Assembly (NCBI RefSeq): GCF_000816085.1
Contig: NZ_CP008747.1
Location: forward strand, 930,001 to 994,000
Direction of reading: 5' to 3'
Length of the DNA: 64,000 nt
DNA from: Staphylococcus hyicus
Lineage (GTDB): Bacteria > Bacillota > Bacilli > Staphylococcales > Staphylococcaceae
In this document: positions 51,355 through 61,863 of the stretch, piece after piece
Position numbering within the stretch: position 1 is the stretch's first letter
Layout: each line of letters starts with the position of its first letter
Notes under the pieces: model-generated
What the model saw: the letters and a program-made list of their open reading frames with translations, nothing else
The model's database searches: none
Told to the model about the DNA's origin: nothing
Program-made: the position numbers and the translations under genes

Positions 51355-52881
51355 ATGGAGCGAAACGGTTTAATCGATATCGGATCGAATACGATTCGTC
51401 TCGTTATTTTTCAATATCACCCAGATACCGGACTTAATGAAATTCAAAATATTAAAACACCTGCGCGACTCAGTCAATACTTAGATGCAAAGCAAAAAAT
51501 GTCTGAGGAAGGTATTCAAGTTTTGACCGAAGCGTTGCATAGTTTTAAAAAAGTGGCTGACAAATTTAAAGTTGACAATTTGTTTCCTATAGCTACAGCA
51601 GCTATTCGTCAATCTACAAATCAAAAAGACATCATTAAGCACATAAAGAAAAAAGTTGGTCTCGAAATCATCATGATTCCAGAAGAGGATGAAGCTTTTT
51701 ATGGGGCTTATGCCGTAACACATACTACCGGAATCAATCATGGAATTACAGTAGATATTGGTGGTGGTTCAACTGAGCTTACTTATTTTGAAAATCGTAA
51801 AATTAAGCAAGCAACAAGTTTTCCATTTGGTGTAGTGACACTTTCTAGAATGTTCTTTGAAAATAAAGATCACAATGATAAAGAAGCAGTCAAAAAAATG
51901 GAAAAGTTCTTGAAACATGAATTTGGGAAATTAGAATGGATTAATCAACAACATGTCCCTTTAATAGGTATTGGCGGTTCTGCACGTAACTGTGCACGAA
52001 TTCACCAATCATCACATCAATATCCAATCGCAGGCGTTCATGGTTATACAATGACAAATGAAGGATTGAAAGAGGTTTATCAATTGTTGAAAAAAACCTC
52101 AAGGGATGATTTAACACATCTAGATGGATTAAGTCGCGATCGTGCCGATATCATTTTGCCTGCAGTTGCTGTATTCAACCTGTTATATGACATCATTGAT
52201 GCTAGTGCCTTTACATTTTCTAGAAAAGGGATACGTGAAGGATTTATAATGAACCAAATTGCCAATGCGTACCCTGGAGAGTTTTCTCGAAATCATGTGC
52301 GTCAAGATGCGCTTAAACATCTTGCGAATGAGTACCACATTGAACAAAGTGGAGCGAAACAACGTGTTAAACTCGCATCATCATTATTTGATCAAATAGT
52401 CAAATTAAAGCAACTTGATATTGATGAGGCACTTGAACAATTATTTTTAGAAGCAGCATACCTATACTACCTTGGTAAATTTATAGATTCAGACTCAAGC
52501 TCGCAACATACGTATTACTTGATTGCCAATTCTAGCATTAATGGTTTAACACATAAAGAACGCGTCACATTGGCGTTACTCGCTAGCTTTAAAAATAAAT
52601 CGTTATTAAAATTTTACAGTGATGAAACAGGTTGGTTTGATTCAGAGGAAATAAGCGATATTCAAACATTAGGTGGTATTGTTAAATTTGTGAATGCCAT
52701 GAATATCTCTAACACAAATACTGTGAATCGACTTACGCTAAGAAAAGACAAAGCCGGTTTCCAACTAGATGTTTATTATCATGGGGAACCTATCGCTGAA
52801 GCATACCAAACATTACGTCAAAAAAAGCATCTAGAAAAAGTACTCAAAGACAATGTAAAAATTAACTTTACAAAATCTTAA
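51355..52881 (+). CDS. ppx: Exopolyphosphatase (Ppx/GppA family)
   Basis: Degrades polyphosphate from the ends or acts on pppGpp. ASKHA-fold motifs IDIGSNTIRLVIF (N-terminal phosphate loop) and VDIGGGSTELTYF (second phosphate loop), with Glu in ATAAIRQSTN/EEDEAF region. A C-terminal HD-like helical part makes up residues 310-500. It has 508 aa. ATG follows AAGGAGG. It is 94 bases upstream of ppk, so the pair handles polyphosphate turnover. Confidence 0.9.
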   Translation: MERNGLIDIGSNTIRLVIFQYHPDTGLNEIQNIKTPARLSQYLDAKQKMSEEGIQVLTEALHSFKKVADKFKVDNLFPIATAAIRQSTNQKDIIKHIKKKVGLEIIMIPEEDEAFYGAYAVTHTTGINHGITVDIGGGSTELTYFENRKIKQATSFPFGVVTLSRMFFENKDHNDKEAVKKMEKFLKHEFGKLEWINQQHVPLIGIGGSARNCARIHQSSHQYPIAGVHGYTMTNEGLKEVYQLLKKTSRDDLTHLDGLSRDRADIILPAVAVFNLLYDIIDASAFTFSRKGIREGFIMNQIANAYPGEFSRNHVRQDALKHLANEYHIEQSGAKQRVKLASSLFDQIVKLKQLDIDEALEQLFLEAAYLYYLGKFIDSDSSSQHTYYLIANSSINGLTHKERVTLALLASFKNKSLLKFYSDETGWFDSEEISDIQTLGGIVKFVNAMNISNTNTVNRLTLRKDKAGFQLDVYYHGEPIAEAYQTLRQKKHLEKVLKDNVKINFTKS

Positions 52882-52975
52882 CCGTGGCTCTATGTTTACT
52901 GAAAACCATGATATGTTATTCTGAAATTGAATATGAAAAGACCTTTGGGATTTATTAATGAGGTGAAACGAACAA

Positions 52976-55138
52976 GTGACAAATATGAATACTAAAATAG
53001 ACATTAATCACCCAAGTTACTACAATAACAGGGAAGTCAGCTGGTTAGATTTTAATTATCGTGTGCTTCAAGAAGCGTGCGATCCTTCAAATCCATTGTT
53101 AGAACAATTAAATTTTATTGCAATTGGCAGTTCTAACTTAGATGAATTCTTTATGGTTAGAGTAGCAGGTTTAAAAGACCAAGTTAAAATGGGATTTGAT
53201 AAACCTGAAAATAAAACACAAATGACACCTTTAGAACAACTAGCTGAGATTGAAAAGAAAAACCGCAAAAATGTTGCATTTCAATATCAAAGATATAATG
53301 AATTGATAGAAGAATTAAAAGCGTATGATGTTTACTTAAGTCAACCTGAGGATTTAAGTGAAACGTTAATTGAACGTCTTGAGACAATCTTCTTAAATGA
53401 AATTCTTCCAACATTAACACCGTTAGGCATCGATGCTTATCGGCCATTTCCGAAACTTAATAATAAAACACTAAATATTTTCGTTGATATCGATACTGGC
53501 AATGAAATAAATTCTGCCATTGTACAAATACCTGCACTTTTAAAACGATTTATTTCAATTAATGAAGGGAATAAACATTTCATCATTTTAATTGAAGACT
53601 TAATATGTTATTTCATGGGTCATTTATTTCAAGGTTATGAAATATTAAACACGTATACTTTTCGTATTACGAGAAATGCTGACTTAACCATTCATGAAGA
53701 TGGAGCAGAAGACTTACTCATTGAAATAGAACGATTTTTGAAAGAACGGAAGAGTGGCGCAGCGGTCCGATTAGAAATAGATCATCGTTCCCATCCAGAA
53801 AATAATTTAGATTGGTTAGTTGATATTTTAGAATTAAAAGAGGAAGATGTCTATTTAACAGATGGACCATTAGATTTAACGATGGTGTTTGCACTAGTGG
53901 ATCATTTGTCTAACAAATTAAAACATCTAAAATATCAACGTTATACACCACAAGTACCTCAGTCTTTGGGTGATAATAATATTTTCGACTTAGCAATGAA
54001 ACGTGATATATTCTTTCATCATCCATATGAATCTTTTGATCCAATAGTTGACTTTATTAAAGAAGCGTCAGAAGATCCAGATACAATTGCAATCAAACAG
54101 ACATTATACCGAGTAAGCAGTGATTCACCAATCATTGAGGCGCTTAAAAATGCTGCTGAAAATGGTAAACAAGTCACGGTATTAGTTGAGTTGAAAGCAC
54201 GATTTGATGAAGAAAACAATGTTCATTGGGCCCGAATGTTAGAAGATGCAGGGTGTCATGTTATGTATGGGATGACCCATTTAAAAACGCACAGTAAAAT
54301 TACGTTAATTATTAAACGTATTCAAGGACAGTTAGTACCATTTGTTCATCTTGGTACAGGGAACTACAATGATAAAACTGCCAAACTGTACACAGATATG
54401 GGCATTATTACTACAAACAGTGATATTGGTAAGGATGCGATGAGCTTCTTTAATTATTTAAGTGGTTACTCAATCAAACCGGATTACCAGCAATTAAACG
54501 TCTCTCCATATGAAATACGTGATTTATTCATTGAACGTATAGATGAAGAAGTTCAAAGTCATTTAAAACACGGAAATGGTAAAATGATGATGAAAATGAA
54601 CTCACTTACTGATAAAGCACTAATTAAAAAGTTATTTGAAGCCTCACAAGCAGGTGTGAAAATTAAATTGATTATTCGAGGGATTTGTTGCTTAAAACCA
54701 GGTATTCCAGGAGTGAGTGAAAATATTGAAGTCGTCAGTATTGTAGGTAGACTATTGGAACATTCTCGTATATATTACTTTTATAATAATGGTAATGAAA
54801 AAGTGTATTTATCCTCTGCGGATATGATGACGCGAAACATGATTAAACGCGTCGAGATATTGTTCCCGGTGCTTAATCCAAAAATCGCGCGTCGTCTTGT
54901 TACGTATCTTGAATTACAATTATCAGATAATCAAAAAGGACGTTATCAAGACCGTTATGGTGTGTATCATTACATGCAAAATGACCAACCGCCGATTAAT
55001 TCTCAAGAAGCACTCATGAATGAAGCCATTGAATACGGTGTGAATTTGAAAAAAGAAAATATTGTTGAAACAGGTCAACCCGTGAGGCTGAAATCCAACT
55101 GGGTGAATCGTTTTAAGAAAAAATTTAATAGGAAATAA
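52976..55138 (+). CDS. ppk: Polyphosphate kinase 1
   Basis: Membrane-linked enzyme that makes polyphosphate from ATP. N domain with [15 protein letters not shown], head domain to about 330, then two PLD-like C-terminal domains with catalytic His regions [13 protein letters not shown] and [11 protein letters not shown], and HLGTGNYND between. It has 720 aa, usual length. Start GTG 52976 after GAGGTGA (ATG 52985 is a possible alternative). A strong hairpin follows. Confidence 0.95.
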   Translation: MTNMNTKIDINHPSYYNNREVSWLDFNYRVLQEACDPSNPLLEQLNFIAIGSSNLDEFFMVRVAGLKDQVKMGFDKPENKTQMTPLEQLAEIEKKNRKNVAFQYQRYNELIEELKAYDVYLSQPEDLSETLIERLETIFLNEILPTLTPLGIDAYRPFPKLNNKTLNIFVDIDTGNEINSAIVQIPALLKRFISINEGNKHFIILIEDLICYFMGHLFQGYEILNTYTFRITRNADLTIHEDGAEDLLIEIERFLKERKSGAAVRLEIDHRSHPENNLDWLVDILELKEEDVYLTDGPLDLTMVFALVDHLSNKLKHLKYQRYTPQVPQSLGDNNIFDLAMKRDIFFHHPYESFDPIVDFIKEASEDPDTIAIKQTLYRVSSDSPIIEALKNAAENGKQVTVLVELKARFDEENNVHWARMLEDAGCHVMYGMTHLKTHSKITLIIKRIQGQLVPFVHLGTGNYNDKTAKLYTDMGIITTNSDIGKDAMSFFNYLSGYSIKPDYQQLNVSPYEIRDLFIERIDEEVQSHLKHGNGKMMMKMNSLTDKALIKKLFEASQAGVKIKLIIRGICCLKPGIPGVSENIEVVSIVGRLLEHSRIYYFYNNGNEKVYLSSADMMTRNMIKRVEILFPVLNPKIARRLVTYLELQLSDNQKGRYQDRYGVYHYMQNDQPPINSQEALMNEAIEYGVNLKKENIVETGQPVRLKSNWVNRFKKKFNRK

Positions 55139-55144
55139 TAAAGA

Positions 55145-55180
55145 ACATCTGTCATGTAAGTCACATGACAGATGTTTTTT
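55145..55180 (+). terminator. Terminator of ppk
   Basis: ACATCTGTCATGT pairs perfectly with ACATGACAGATGT around AAGTC, followed by six T. Confidence 0.85.
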
Positions 55181-56009
55181 AAGATTGAATATCATCTAAA
55201 GAAACATTGATTTCACGTTGTAAAATAGGATGCTTGAAACGTACTTGGAAACTTTCAAGTTTGAGTTGTCTCAGCTTAGATGTTCCATAAAGTGGATCGC
55301 CAATAACAGGATATCCTAATGATGCTAAATGCACACGTATTTGATGCGTCCGGCCAGTGTCTAATTTTAAATGGACTTCACATACGCCTTCTTTAATCAT
55401 TTTAGAATCTAAAATATGAGTGATGGCACGTTGACCTGTCGGCGAAATACGTCGTTTATTCGGATGGAACTTATCTTTACCGATGGGTTGATCGATGGTT
55501 TGCGGTTTGAGTGGTAGTAAACTATTCACTTCGGCACGGTAAATACGATGAATGTCATTATCTTCTAACATACGATCTAAAATCTTTTTAACAATGGGAT
55601 GCTTAGCGACAATTAATAATCCTATTGTTTCTTGATCTAATCGATGAATAGGTTCTACATAATCGACATTTAACGTATAAATTACATGATTCATTAATGT
55701 ATTGCTTTCTTTTAAGTCATTTGGATGTGTTTTTACACCTTTTGGTTTGAAAACGACAGCTAAATAATCGTCTTCGTACGCGATATGTGCATGGCGATAG
55801 CTTGGCACATATTGACTTTTTTCAATAGGGAATGGGAGCGTAACTATATCTCCAGTATGTACAATATGGTTCAATTGTGTTGTTGTGTCATTGACTAAAA
55901 TCTCTTTTGACATATTGAGTAAATGTAAATCTTTTTTAGGTAATTTTAATGATTTAAAGATATCTCTTAAAGACATTTGATCAAACGGTTCTGCTACAGT
56001 AAATTTCAT
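55179..56009 (-). CDS. RluA/RluD-family pseudouridine synthase
   Basis: Makes pseudouridine in RNA. The catalytic Asp is in HRLDQETIGLLIVAK (about residue 125). Further family blocks are PIGKDKFHPNKRRIS and TGRTHQIRVHLASLGYPVIGDPLYG. A short N-terminal S4-like part precedes. The exact RNA site cannot be told. Start chosen at ATG 56009 after AAGGAGG, giving 276 aa. The frame from 56042 is not supported. Confidence 0.9.
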   Translation of the reverse strand: MKFTVAEPFDQMSLRDIFKSLKLPKKDLHLLNMSKEILVNDTTTQLNHIVHTGDIVTLPFPIEKSQYVPSYRHAHIAYEDDYLAVVFKPKGVKTHPNDLKESNTLMNHVIYTLNVDYVEPIHRLDQETIGLLIVAKHPIVKKILDRMLEDNDIHRIYRAEVNSLLPLKPQTIDQPIGKDKFHPNKRRISPTGQRAITHILDSKMIKEGVCEVHLKLDTGRTHQIRVHLASLGYPVIGDPLYGTSKLRQLKLESFQVRFKHPILQREINVSLDDIQS

Positions 56010-56187
56010 AATAGCCTCCTTATCTTCATCATCATACCACATTTATGAGCTAGGTATTTTAAAATTTATCATTTATTAAATGTTATATCCGAAATTTTAC
56101 ACCATTCTTTTTTAGCAACACTTTGACTTTGGCGAGACAATTATTCACGTGTATACTAAGAGGTAAGCGAAAGTTTGGAGTGATATT

Positions 56188-57309
56188 ATGGAGAAACCGA
56201 CGCGTCTCGCATTACTAAAAGAAATTGCTGAATTTTTAAATGAAGAAACTGAATTAGAATCCATGTTGCATGGTGCACTAAAATCATTAATTCAAGGCAG
56301 TGATTTTACAACAGGGTGGGTGTTTTTTATCGATGATAAAGGTACCCATACACTTGAAGCAGAATATCAATTGCCACGTGCTTTAACGAGTCATGATTGT
56401 AAATATATGAGTGAAGGCTCATGTTGGTGTGTGCAATCTTATCATAATAAGAAATTAACTAAAGCTTCAAACATTATTAATTGTTCAAGAATTAATTTGG
56501 CTAGTCAAGAATTTATTGACGATACAGAAGATATTACACATCACGCAACTGTACCTTTACGGTCTGGAAATGAACAATTTGGTTTGTTGAATGTAGCGAC
56601 ACCACATACCACACATTATTCTGATGAAGATTTAGAATTGCTTGAGTCCGTTGCATTTCAAATTGGTTCAGCAATTAAGCGTATTTTTCTGACAGATCAA
56701 GAAAAAGAAGCCGCCCTTATTAATGAACGAAATCGCCTTGCGCGTGATCTTCATGATTCAGTGAACCAAATGTTGTTTTCTTTAAAGTTGACGGCGCATG
56801 CGGCAGGGCAAATGTCAAAAGAAGCGACATCAAAAAAAGCATTTTATCAAATCGAACAAACAAGTCAAAATGCTGTGAATGAAATGCGTGCACTCATTTG
56901 GCAACTAAAACCAGCGGGCTTAGAGCAAGGTTTGGTTCATGCAATTAAGCAATACGCACAACTTATTCATATTGATGTCGATATCAAAGTACATGGTTTA
57001 ATTGATTTAGACCGTAAAGTTGAAATCCATACGTATCGTATGATACAAGAAGCGATGAATAATAGTAAAAAACATGCAGACGTGACCATCGTGTATGTAG
57101 ATTTAAATCAAGATGGTGAGCGACTCGTTGTTCGAATTTATGATGAAGGAAAAGGATTTGACCTTCAAGACGTAACAGATAATGGGCAACATGGATTATC
57201 ACATATTAGACAACGTGTGGCGTTATTAAATGGGCGCTTAACTATTGAAGCAAATCAAGGCGTCAAAATAAATATTGAAATTCCACTACATCATAAAGGA
57301 AGTGAGTAA
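56188..57309 (+). CDS. airS: AirS-type redox-sensing histidine kinase
   Basis: Cytoplasmic kinase without membrane segments: GAF domain (residues 15-170) then HisKA_3 with H189 in RLARDLHDSVNQ and a HATPase domain (EAMNNSKKHA, DEGKGFD, QHGLSHIRQRVA). Four cysteines C71, C79, C81 and C99 in the GAF domain fit the iron-sulfur oxygen/redox sensor AirS (YhcS) of S. aureus. It has 373 aa. ATG follows TTTGGAGTGA. The airR ATG directly follows its stop. Confidence 0.92.
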   Translation: MEKPTRLALLKEIAEFLNEETELESMLHGALKSLIQGSDFTTGWVFFIDDKGTHTLEAEYQLPRALTSHDCKYMSEGSCWCVQSYHNKKLTKASNIINCSRINLASQEFIDDTEDITHHATVPLRSGNEQFGLLNVATPHTTHYSDEDLELLESVAFQIGSAIKRIFLTDQEKEAALINERNRLARDLHDSVNQMLFSLKLTAHAAGQMSKEATSKKAFYQIEQTSQNAVNEMRALIWQLKPAGLEQGLVHAIKQYAQLIHIDVDIKVHGLIDLDRKVEIHTYRMIQEAMNNSKKHADVTIVYVDLNQDGERLVVRIYDEGKGFDLQDVTDNGQHGLSHIRQRVALLNGRLTIEANQGVKINIEIPLHHKGSE

Positions 57310-57936
57310 ATGAAAACCATAGCACTTGTAGATGATCATTTTATTGTAAGACAAGGCTTAGAATTTTTAATTTCAACTAAAAATGATTTTGAAGTGGTTG
57401 GAAGTTTTGGACGTGGTAAAGATTTGCTTGATGCGCTTCAAGCCAACGATATTAATCCACAATTAATTCTCGTAGATTTAGTGATGCCTGAAATGAATGG
57501 CATCGAATTAATTCGGGAATTGAAAGAACACTATCCAAACGTAAAGGTGTTAGTGCTCACGAGTTATGTAGATGATGAACATGTGATGTCCGCATTAGAA
57601 GAAGGGGCAGATGGCTATCAAATGAAAGATGTTGAAGCGGAACAGTTAATTAGTGCGATTGACCAAGTTTTAGCTGGAAAACGTGTCGTCCATAAAGCGG
57701 CTGAAGCGGTAATGAATAATGTTGTTACAAAACCCCATCATATAAATAAATTATCGAAACGTGAAACTGAAGTGCTAAAAGAAATGGTGAAAGGCAAAAC
57801 CAACAAAGAAATTGCGGCACATTTGTTTGTATCTGAAAAAACAATCAAAACCCATGTGAGTCATATTTTTAATAAATTACAAGTTTCTGATCGAACGCAA
57901 GCTGCAATTTATGCAATGGAAAATAACTTGATTTAA
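57310..57936 (+). CDS. airR: AirR-type response regulator
   Basis: NarL-family regulator paired with AirS. Receiver acidic pair D8-D9, phospho-acceptor D56 (LILVDLVM), Thr/Lys switch residues, and LuxR-type HTH (LSKRETEVLKEMVKGKTNKEIA). It has 208 aa. In S. aureus AirSR affects redox metabolism, nitrate respiration, autolysis and cell-wall genes. It starts right after airS with GGAAGTGAG and ends at a hairpin. Confidence 0.93.
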   Translation: MKTIALVDDHFIVRQGLEFLISTKNDFEVVGSFGRGKDLLDALQANDINPQLILVDLVMPEMNGIELIRELKEHYPNVKVLVLTSYVDDEHVMSALEEGADGYQMKDVEAEQLISAIDQVLAGKRVVHKAAEAVMNNVVTKPHHINKLSKRETEVLKEMVKGKTNKEIAAHLFVSEKTIKTHVSHIFNKLQVSDRTQAAIYAMENNLI

Positions 57937-57950
57937 ATAAAGTCATGTCA

Positions 57951-58001
57951 AAGTGAGACGATGAAGTGTATGTGATTTCATTCAGTCTCGCTTTTATTTT
58001 T
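57951..58001 (+). terminator. Terminator of airSR
   Basis: AAGTGAGAC pairs with GTCTCGCTT with an inner ATGAA/TTCAT pairing, followed by a T-rich run. Confidence 0.75.
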
Positions 58002-58348
58002 TGACAAGACAGTGTGGTTTATAAAAGAGAAAATGATGGTAAATAGTATATAACAACGTAAATTTGAAGTCTCCTATATTAAATATGAATATTATTAAAG
58101 TATCTCTATAAATCATTTATGCATAAACCTTATTTTATGGTGCATATTATAATTTTGAGCAAATTAATAGAAATGACTTAAACTTCGGTGTAATATAACA
58201 ATATTATGGTTGTCTACACTTTAAAGTGTAACTTTAAATCTCGCTTAAATATTAAATTTTATGATGTTTTTTTATGTCCAAAAGTGATATGATTCTCAGT
58301 GCTGCTGAAAAATACGTAAACATTAAGGGAAATATTGGAGGAATTTAT
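58002..58348 (+). promoter_or_regulatory. Upstream region of the first adhesin gene with a 16-base palindrome
   Basis: AT-rich, without a gene I can support. TACACTTTAAAGTGTA (58215-58230) is a perfect palindrome, an operator candidate. TGATATGAT (58285-58293) is an extended -10 candidate, which would place the start of transcription near 58300. Confidence 0.5.
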
Positions 58349-61300
58349 TTGAATAAAAAAATGAAACAAAAACACGGCATCCGTAAATATAAGGCGGGGG
58401 CATCATCTGTATTATTAGGACTTTTCGTCTTTTTTGGACTTATTACTGAAGAAAAGGCTAGTGCTGCAGAAATACTACCTGGACAGAGCGAAACAAGTAA
58501 AAAGAAAAATGAAGGTGCTCCAACGAATCAAAGTGGTACAAGTGCTTCCACAAGTTCTGGAAGTGTTGATACAACCGCTACAATCAGTCAATCGACTACA
58601 GAACCAAGCGTGAATGCGACAGATGTATCCGGAAATCAAGTCGCAATATATCCCACGCCACCGAATAATGATACAGCCGATACTACGACATCTACAAATA
58701 CAACTACGTTTGACGCTTCTGTGACTGATACGTCAGACGCAACATTAACAAAACCAGCTGACACGACGACACCTGCGACAACACCTACGACAACAACTTC
58801 CAATTCATCAACTGAAACAACTTCAACTGAACCTACATCGACTCAAACTGATACATCTACAGCTACCACTTCAATGACAGCAACTGAAACAATATCGGCA
58901 CAACTGTCTACTCAACCATCTACGACGACAACAACGTATTCAACTACTACAAACAACACACTGACGACATCACCAACCGCTACGACGACGCCAACTAGTG
59001 GTTCAGACATCACAAAAAATGTTCAAATTGTTTCTTCATCCATTGAAGGGAATAGTACGGTTAATCCACATAATGCTGAGCGCGTAACTTTAAAATATGA
59101 TTGGAAATTTCCTGATGGTATGAAACAAGGTGATTATTTTGATTTTATATTATCGAATAATGTGAACACTGCTGGTATTTCTACAGCTCGAAAATTACCG
59201 AGTATTCAAAATGGTTCATTAGTGATGGCAACGGGTCAACTTATTAATGGCAACACAATTCGGTATACATTTACAGATTATATTAATAATAAAGTGAATG
59301 TGATAGGTAATTTAAGTTTAAACTTATTTATCGATCCTAAAGTTGTAACACATGAAGGTAATCAAACGATTACGGCTACATTGAATGGACAAACTACAAC
59401 TAAAACTGTGAATATAGATTATTTAGAAGGCATCAATTTAAGGGGGGTAAACATCAATGGGTCAATTGAGTATTTAGATAAAAATAAAAATACATTTAAA
59501 CACATTGCATATGTAAACCCTTCTAAAAATACCGTTTATAATTCTAGATTGACTGGTAATATTATGAATGGTGCACCGACGACAAATCAACCAACAGTTA
59601 AAATATATAAATATTTAGGTACTGAGTCGTTAAATCAAAGTGTATATGTTGATACCAATAATTCAAGTATGTTTAAAGATGTCACTTCTGATTTTAAAGA
59701 TAGACTTTCTATTAATAGTGGTGGTTATTACGTAGATATGAATGACCTTTCAAATACGTATGTCGTTACGTATGAAGGGCAATATTTAAATAATGCGAAT
59801 GAATTAAATTTTAGAACTGAATTAGCAGGTTATCCTGCAACATATCCGTATTATTACACATCAGTTAAGTGGGACAATGGTGTTGTATTTTATAGCAATA
59901 AAGGAACAGGTAGTGGAATAGATCAACCCATTATCGAATCAAACAACTTCGTGTTTACAGAAGACACTGGCAATGGTGTGATAAGTGGTCAATATAATGG
60001 TTCGATGATTGAAGTAGAAGAAAATCCTATGTCGATCAGCTACGATACTGTATCCGAAACGATTAGTGGCGTAAATAATACTGTGATTGAAGAATTTGAA
60101 GATAGTGCCCCAATTCAATATGAAGAAAATACGATACCAGATGGCATGACGGGCAGTCAATCAACGATTACAGAAGAGATTGCCGACACTACACCGATTG
60201 AATTTGAAGAAAGCACCGTGCCAGAACCTGTAACAGGTTCATATGTAGGGGCAGTAGAATTTTATGAAGATACAAATATTGTGGATTATGTAGAAGACAC
60301 AACACCAGAAGGCATGACAGGATCAAACACCGGAGTAACAGAAGAAATTGAAGAAAGTAACGTCATCGACTACGTAGAAGACACAACACCAGAAGGCATG
60401 ACAGGGTCAAACACAGGCGTAACAGAAGAAATTGAAGAAAGTAACGTCATCGACTACGTAGAAGACACGACACCAGAAGGTATGACAGGGTCAAACACAG
60501 GCGTAACAGAAGAAATTGAAGAAAGTAACGTCATCGACTACGTAGAAGACACAACACCAGAAGGCATGACAGGATCAAACACAGGCGTAACAGAAGAAAT
60601 TGAAGAAAGTAACGTCATCGACTACGTAGAAGACACAACACCAGAAGGCATGACAGGATCAAACACAGGCGTAACAGAAGAAATTGAAGAAAGTAACGTC
60701 ATCGACTACGTAGAAGACACGACACCAGAAGGTATGACAGGGTCAAACACAGGCGTAACAGAAGAAATTGAAGAAAGTAACGTCATCGACTACGTAGAAG
60801 ACACAACACCAGAAGGTATGGCAGGGTCAAACACAGGCGTAACAGAAGAAATTGAAGAAAGTAACGTCATCGACTACGAAGAAGATACAACACCAGAAGG
60901 TATGGCAGGGTCAAACACAGGCGTAACAGAAGAAATTGAGGAGACTTTAGTTGACGAGGAAATAACTGAAGCGCCTAAAGCATCTACGCCATCATTCAGC
61001 CTCAATAACGTCATTCATTTTAATCCAATGACACGTATCACTGGTATTGGCTCAAACAGTTCAAACCATTTCAACTTTTTCAATACACCTATATTTAATG
61101 ATGTTATAAATGAAGAAACTTCTAAAGATTTAGACACGCCTATCCTTGATGAGAATAAAACCAAGGAAACACTAGCTATAGAGAATGACAGTGAACCTAT
61201 TTTGAATGAAGTAACACTTGAGAACAATGTACTTGGTACGTTTGAAACGAACGATGAGGTCATGGAAACGAATCATGTTGATAGCAGAGATCAATCTACT

Positions 61301-61822
61301 ACAGAAGCTACTGAAAATGAAGCAATGGACAATCATATGAATGAAACACCTTCTAATGATTCAAAGCAAGACAAAGTAGTTTCTACTGTTAGGAAGGATG
61401 AACCAACTGATAACCCGAATCATTTCAATCAAGCGCAACCTAGTGCATGGGTGCAAACGGAAGAAATAACGACGTCTCAACAACCGGAAAATAGAAGCGA
61501 TCAACATGTATCAAATGTCACTGAAACAACGACACCACTAACGAAACAATCACCAAGTGAAGGAACGTCAATGCAAAATGACGATTCAGAACGACAACTT
61601 ACTGAAGATAAAACAGAAATGAAACATGAGTTTAATCGTAATCAAGCTACAACACAAGCAAAAGAGTCGGCCACATCTCACCACGCTAAAGAGACCAAGG
61701 GTAAACATGCCTTACCAGAAACGGGTCAATCCAAACAACCATCAGGAATTTTAGCAACGTTGTTAGCAATGTTCGGAATACTTTTAGTCTTTAGACGTCG
61801 TAAACAAAAAGATAAATCATAA
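58349..61822 (+). CDS. LPXTG-anchored MSCRAMM adhesin with fibronectin-binding-like repeats
   Basis: A 1,157-aa surface protein. Signal peptide with YSIRK-like core (HGIRKYKAGASS) to about residue 41; a Thr/Ser-rich stretch to about 215; an N2-N3-type adhesin region about 216-525 with the latch-related TYTFTDY-type motif (RYTFTDYINNK); degenerate Fn-binding-like units about 530-642; eight 28-residue repeats at 643-866; a long acidic stalk; LPETG at about 1122 followed by a membrane segment and RRRKQK tail. Sortase A should link it to the pentaglycine bridge. Start chosen at TTG 58349 with TTGGAGG eight bases upstream. An in-frame ATG at 58274 would put 25 non-signal residues in front. Confidence 0.9.
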   Translation: MNKKMKQKHGIRKYKAGASSVLLGLFVFFGLITEEKASAAEILPGQSETSKKKNEGAPTNQSGTSASTSSGSVDTTATISQSTTEPSVNATDVSGNQVAIYPTPPNNDTADTTTSTNTTTFDASVTDTSDATLTKPADTTTPATTPTTTTSNSSTETTSTEPTSTQTDTSTATTSMTATETISAQLSTQPSTTTTTYSTTTNNTLTTSPTATTTPTSGSDITKNVQIVSSSIEGNSTVNPHNAERVTLKYDWKFPDGMKQGDYFDFILSNNVNTAGISTARKLPSIQNGSLVMATGQLINGNTIRYTFTDYINNKVNVIGNLSLNLFIDPKVVTHEGNQTITATLNGQTTTKTVNIDYLEGINLRGVNINGSIEYLDKNKNTFKHIAYVNPSKNTVYNSRLTGNIMNGAPTTNQPTVKIYKYLGTESLNQSVYVDTNNSSMFKDVTSDFKDRLSINSGGYYVDMNDLSNTYVVTYEGQYLNNANELNFRTELAGYPATYPYYYTSVKWDNGVVFYSNKGTGSGIDQPIIESNNFVFTEDTGNGVISGQYNGSMIEVEENPMSISYDTVSETISGVNNTVIEEFEDSAPIQYEENTIPDGMTGSQSTITEEIADTTPIEFEESTVPEPVTGSYVGAVEFYEDTNIVDYVEDTTPEGMTGSNTGVTEEIEESNVIDYVEDTTPEGMTGSNTGVTEEIEESNVIDYVEDTTPEGMTGSNTGVTEEIEESNVIDYVEDTTPEGMTGSNTGVTEEIEESNVIDYVEDTTPEGMTGSNTGVTEEIEESNVIDYVEDTTPEGMTGSNTGVTEEIEESNVIDYVEDTTPEGMAGSNTGVTEEIEESNVIDYEEDTTPEGMAGSNTGVTEEIEETLVDEEITEAPKASTPSFSLNNVIHFNPMTRITGIGSNSSNHFNFFNTPIFNDVINEETSKDLDTPILDENKTKETLAIENDSEPILNEVTLENNVLGTFETNDEVMETNHVDSRDQSTTEATENEAMDNHMNETPSNDSKQDKVVSTVRKDEPTDNPNHFNQAQPSAWVQTEEITTSQQPENRSDQHVSNVTETTTPLTKQSPSEGTSMQNDDSERQLTEDKTEMKHEFNRNQATTQAKESATSHHAKETKGKHALPETGQSKQPSGILATLLAMFGILLVFRRRKQKDKS
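60275..60946 (+). repeat. Eight tandem 84-base repeats inside the adhesin gene
   Basis: Units begin at 60275, 60359, 60443, 60527, 60611, 60695, 60779 and 60863. Encoded unit NVIDYVEDTTPEGMTGSNTG plus VTEEIEES. They are near-identical in DNA, with only scattered silent changes and two M-T-G to M-A-G changes in the last two units. Confidence 0.93.
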
Positions 61823-61863
61823 GTGATACAATGCTAAATAATCATTTCATATAAAATACCAAA

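Noticed and set aside
58274..58348. Longer start of the first adhesin at ATG 58274
   Set aside because: It would put 25 residues ahead of the signal peptide and has no good ribosome site. TTG 58349 has GGAGG at the right distance.
59939..60160. Minus-strand open frame inside the adhesin gene
   Set aside because: It is a shadow of biased codon use in the acidic repeat region, with no ribosome site.
60275..60946. Regular 84-base repeats as a possible CRISPR array
   Set aside because: There are no spacers. The repeats are contiguous, in frame and coding, and no cas genes are near.
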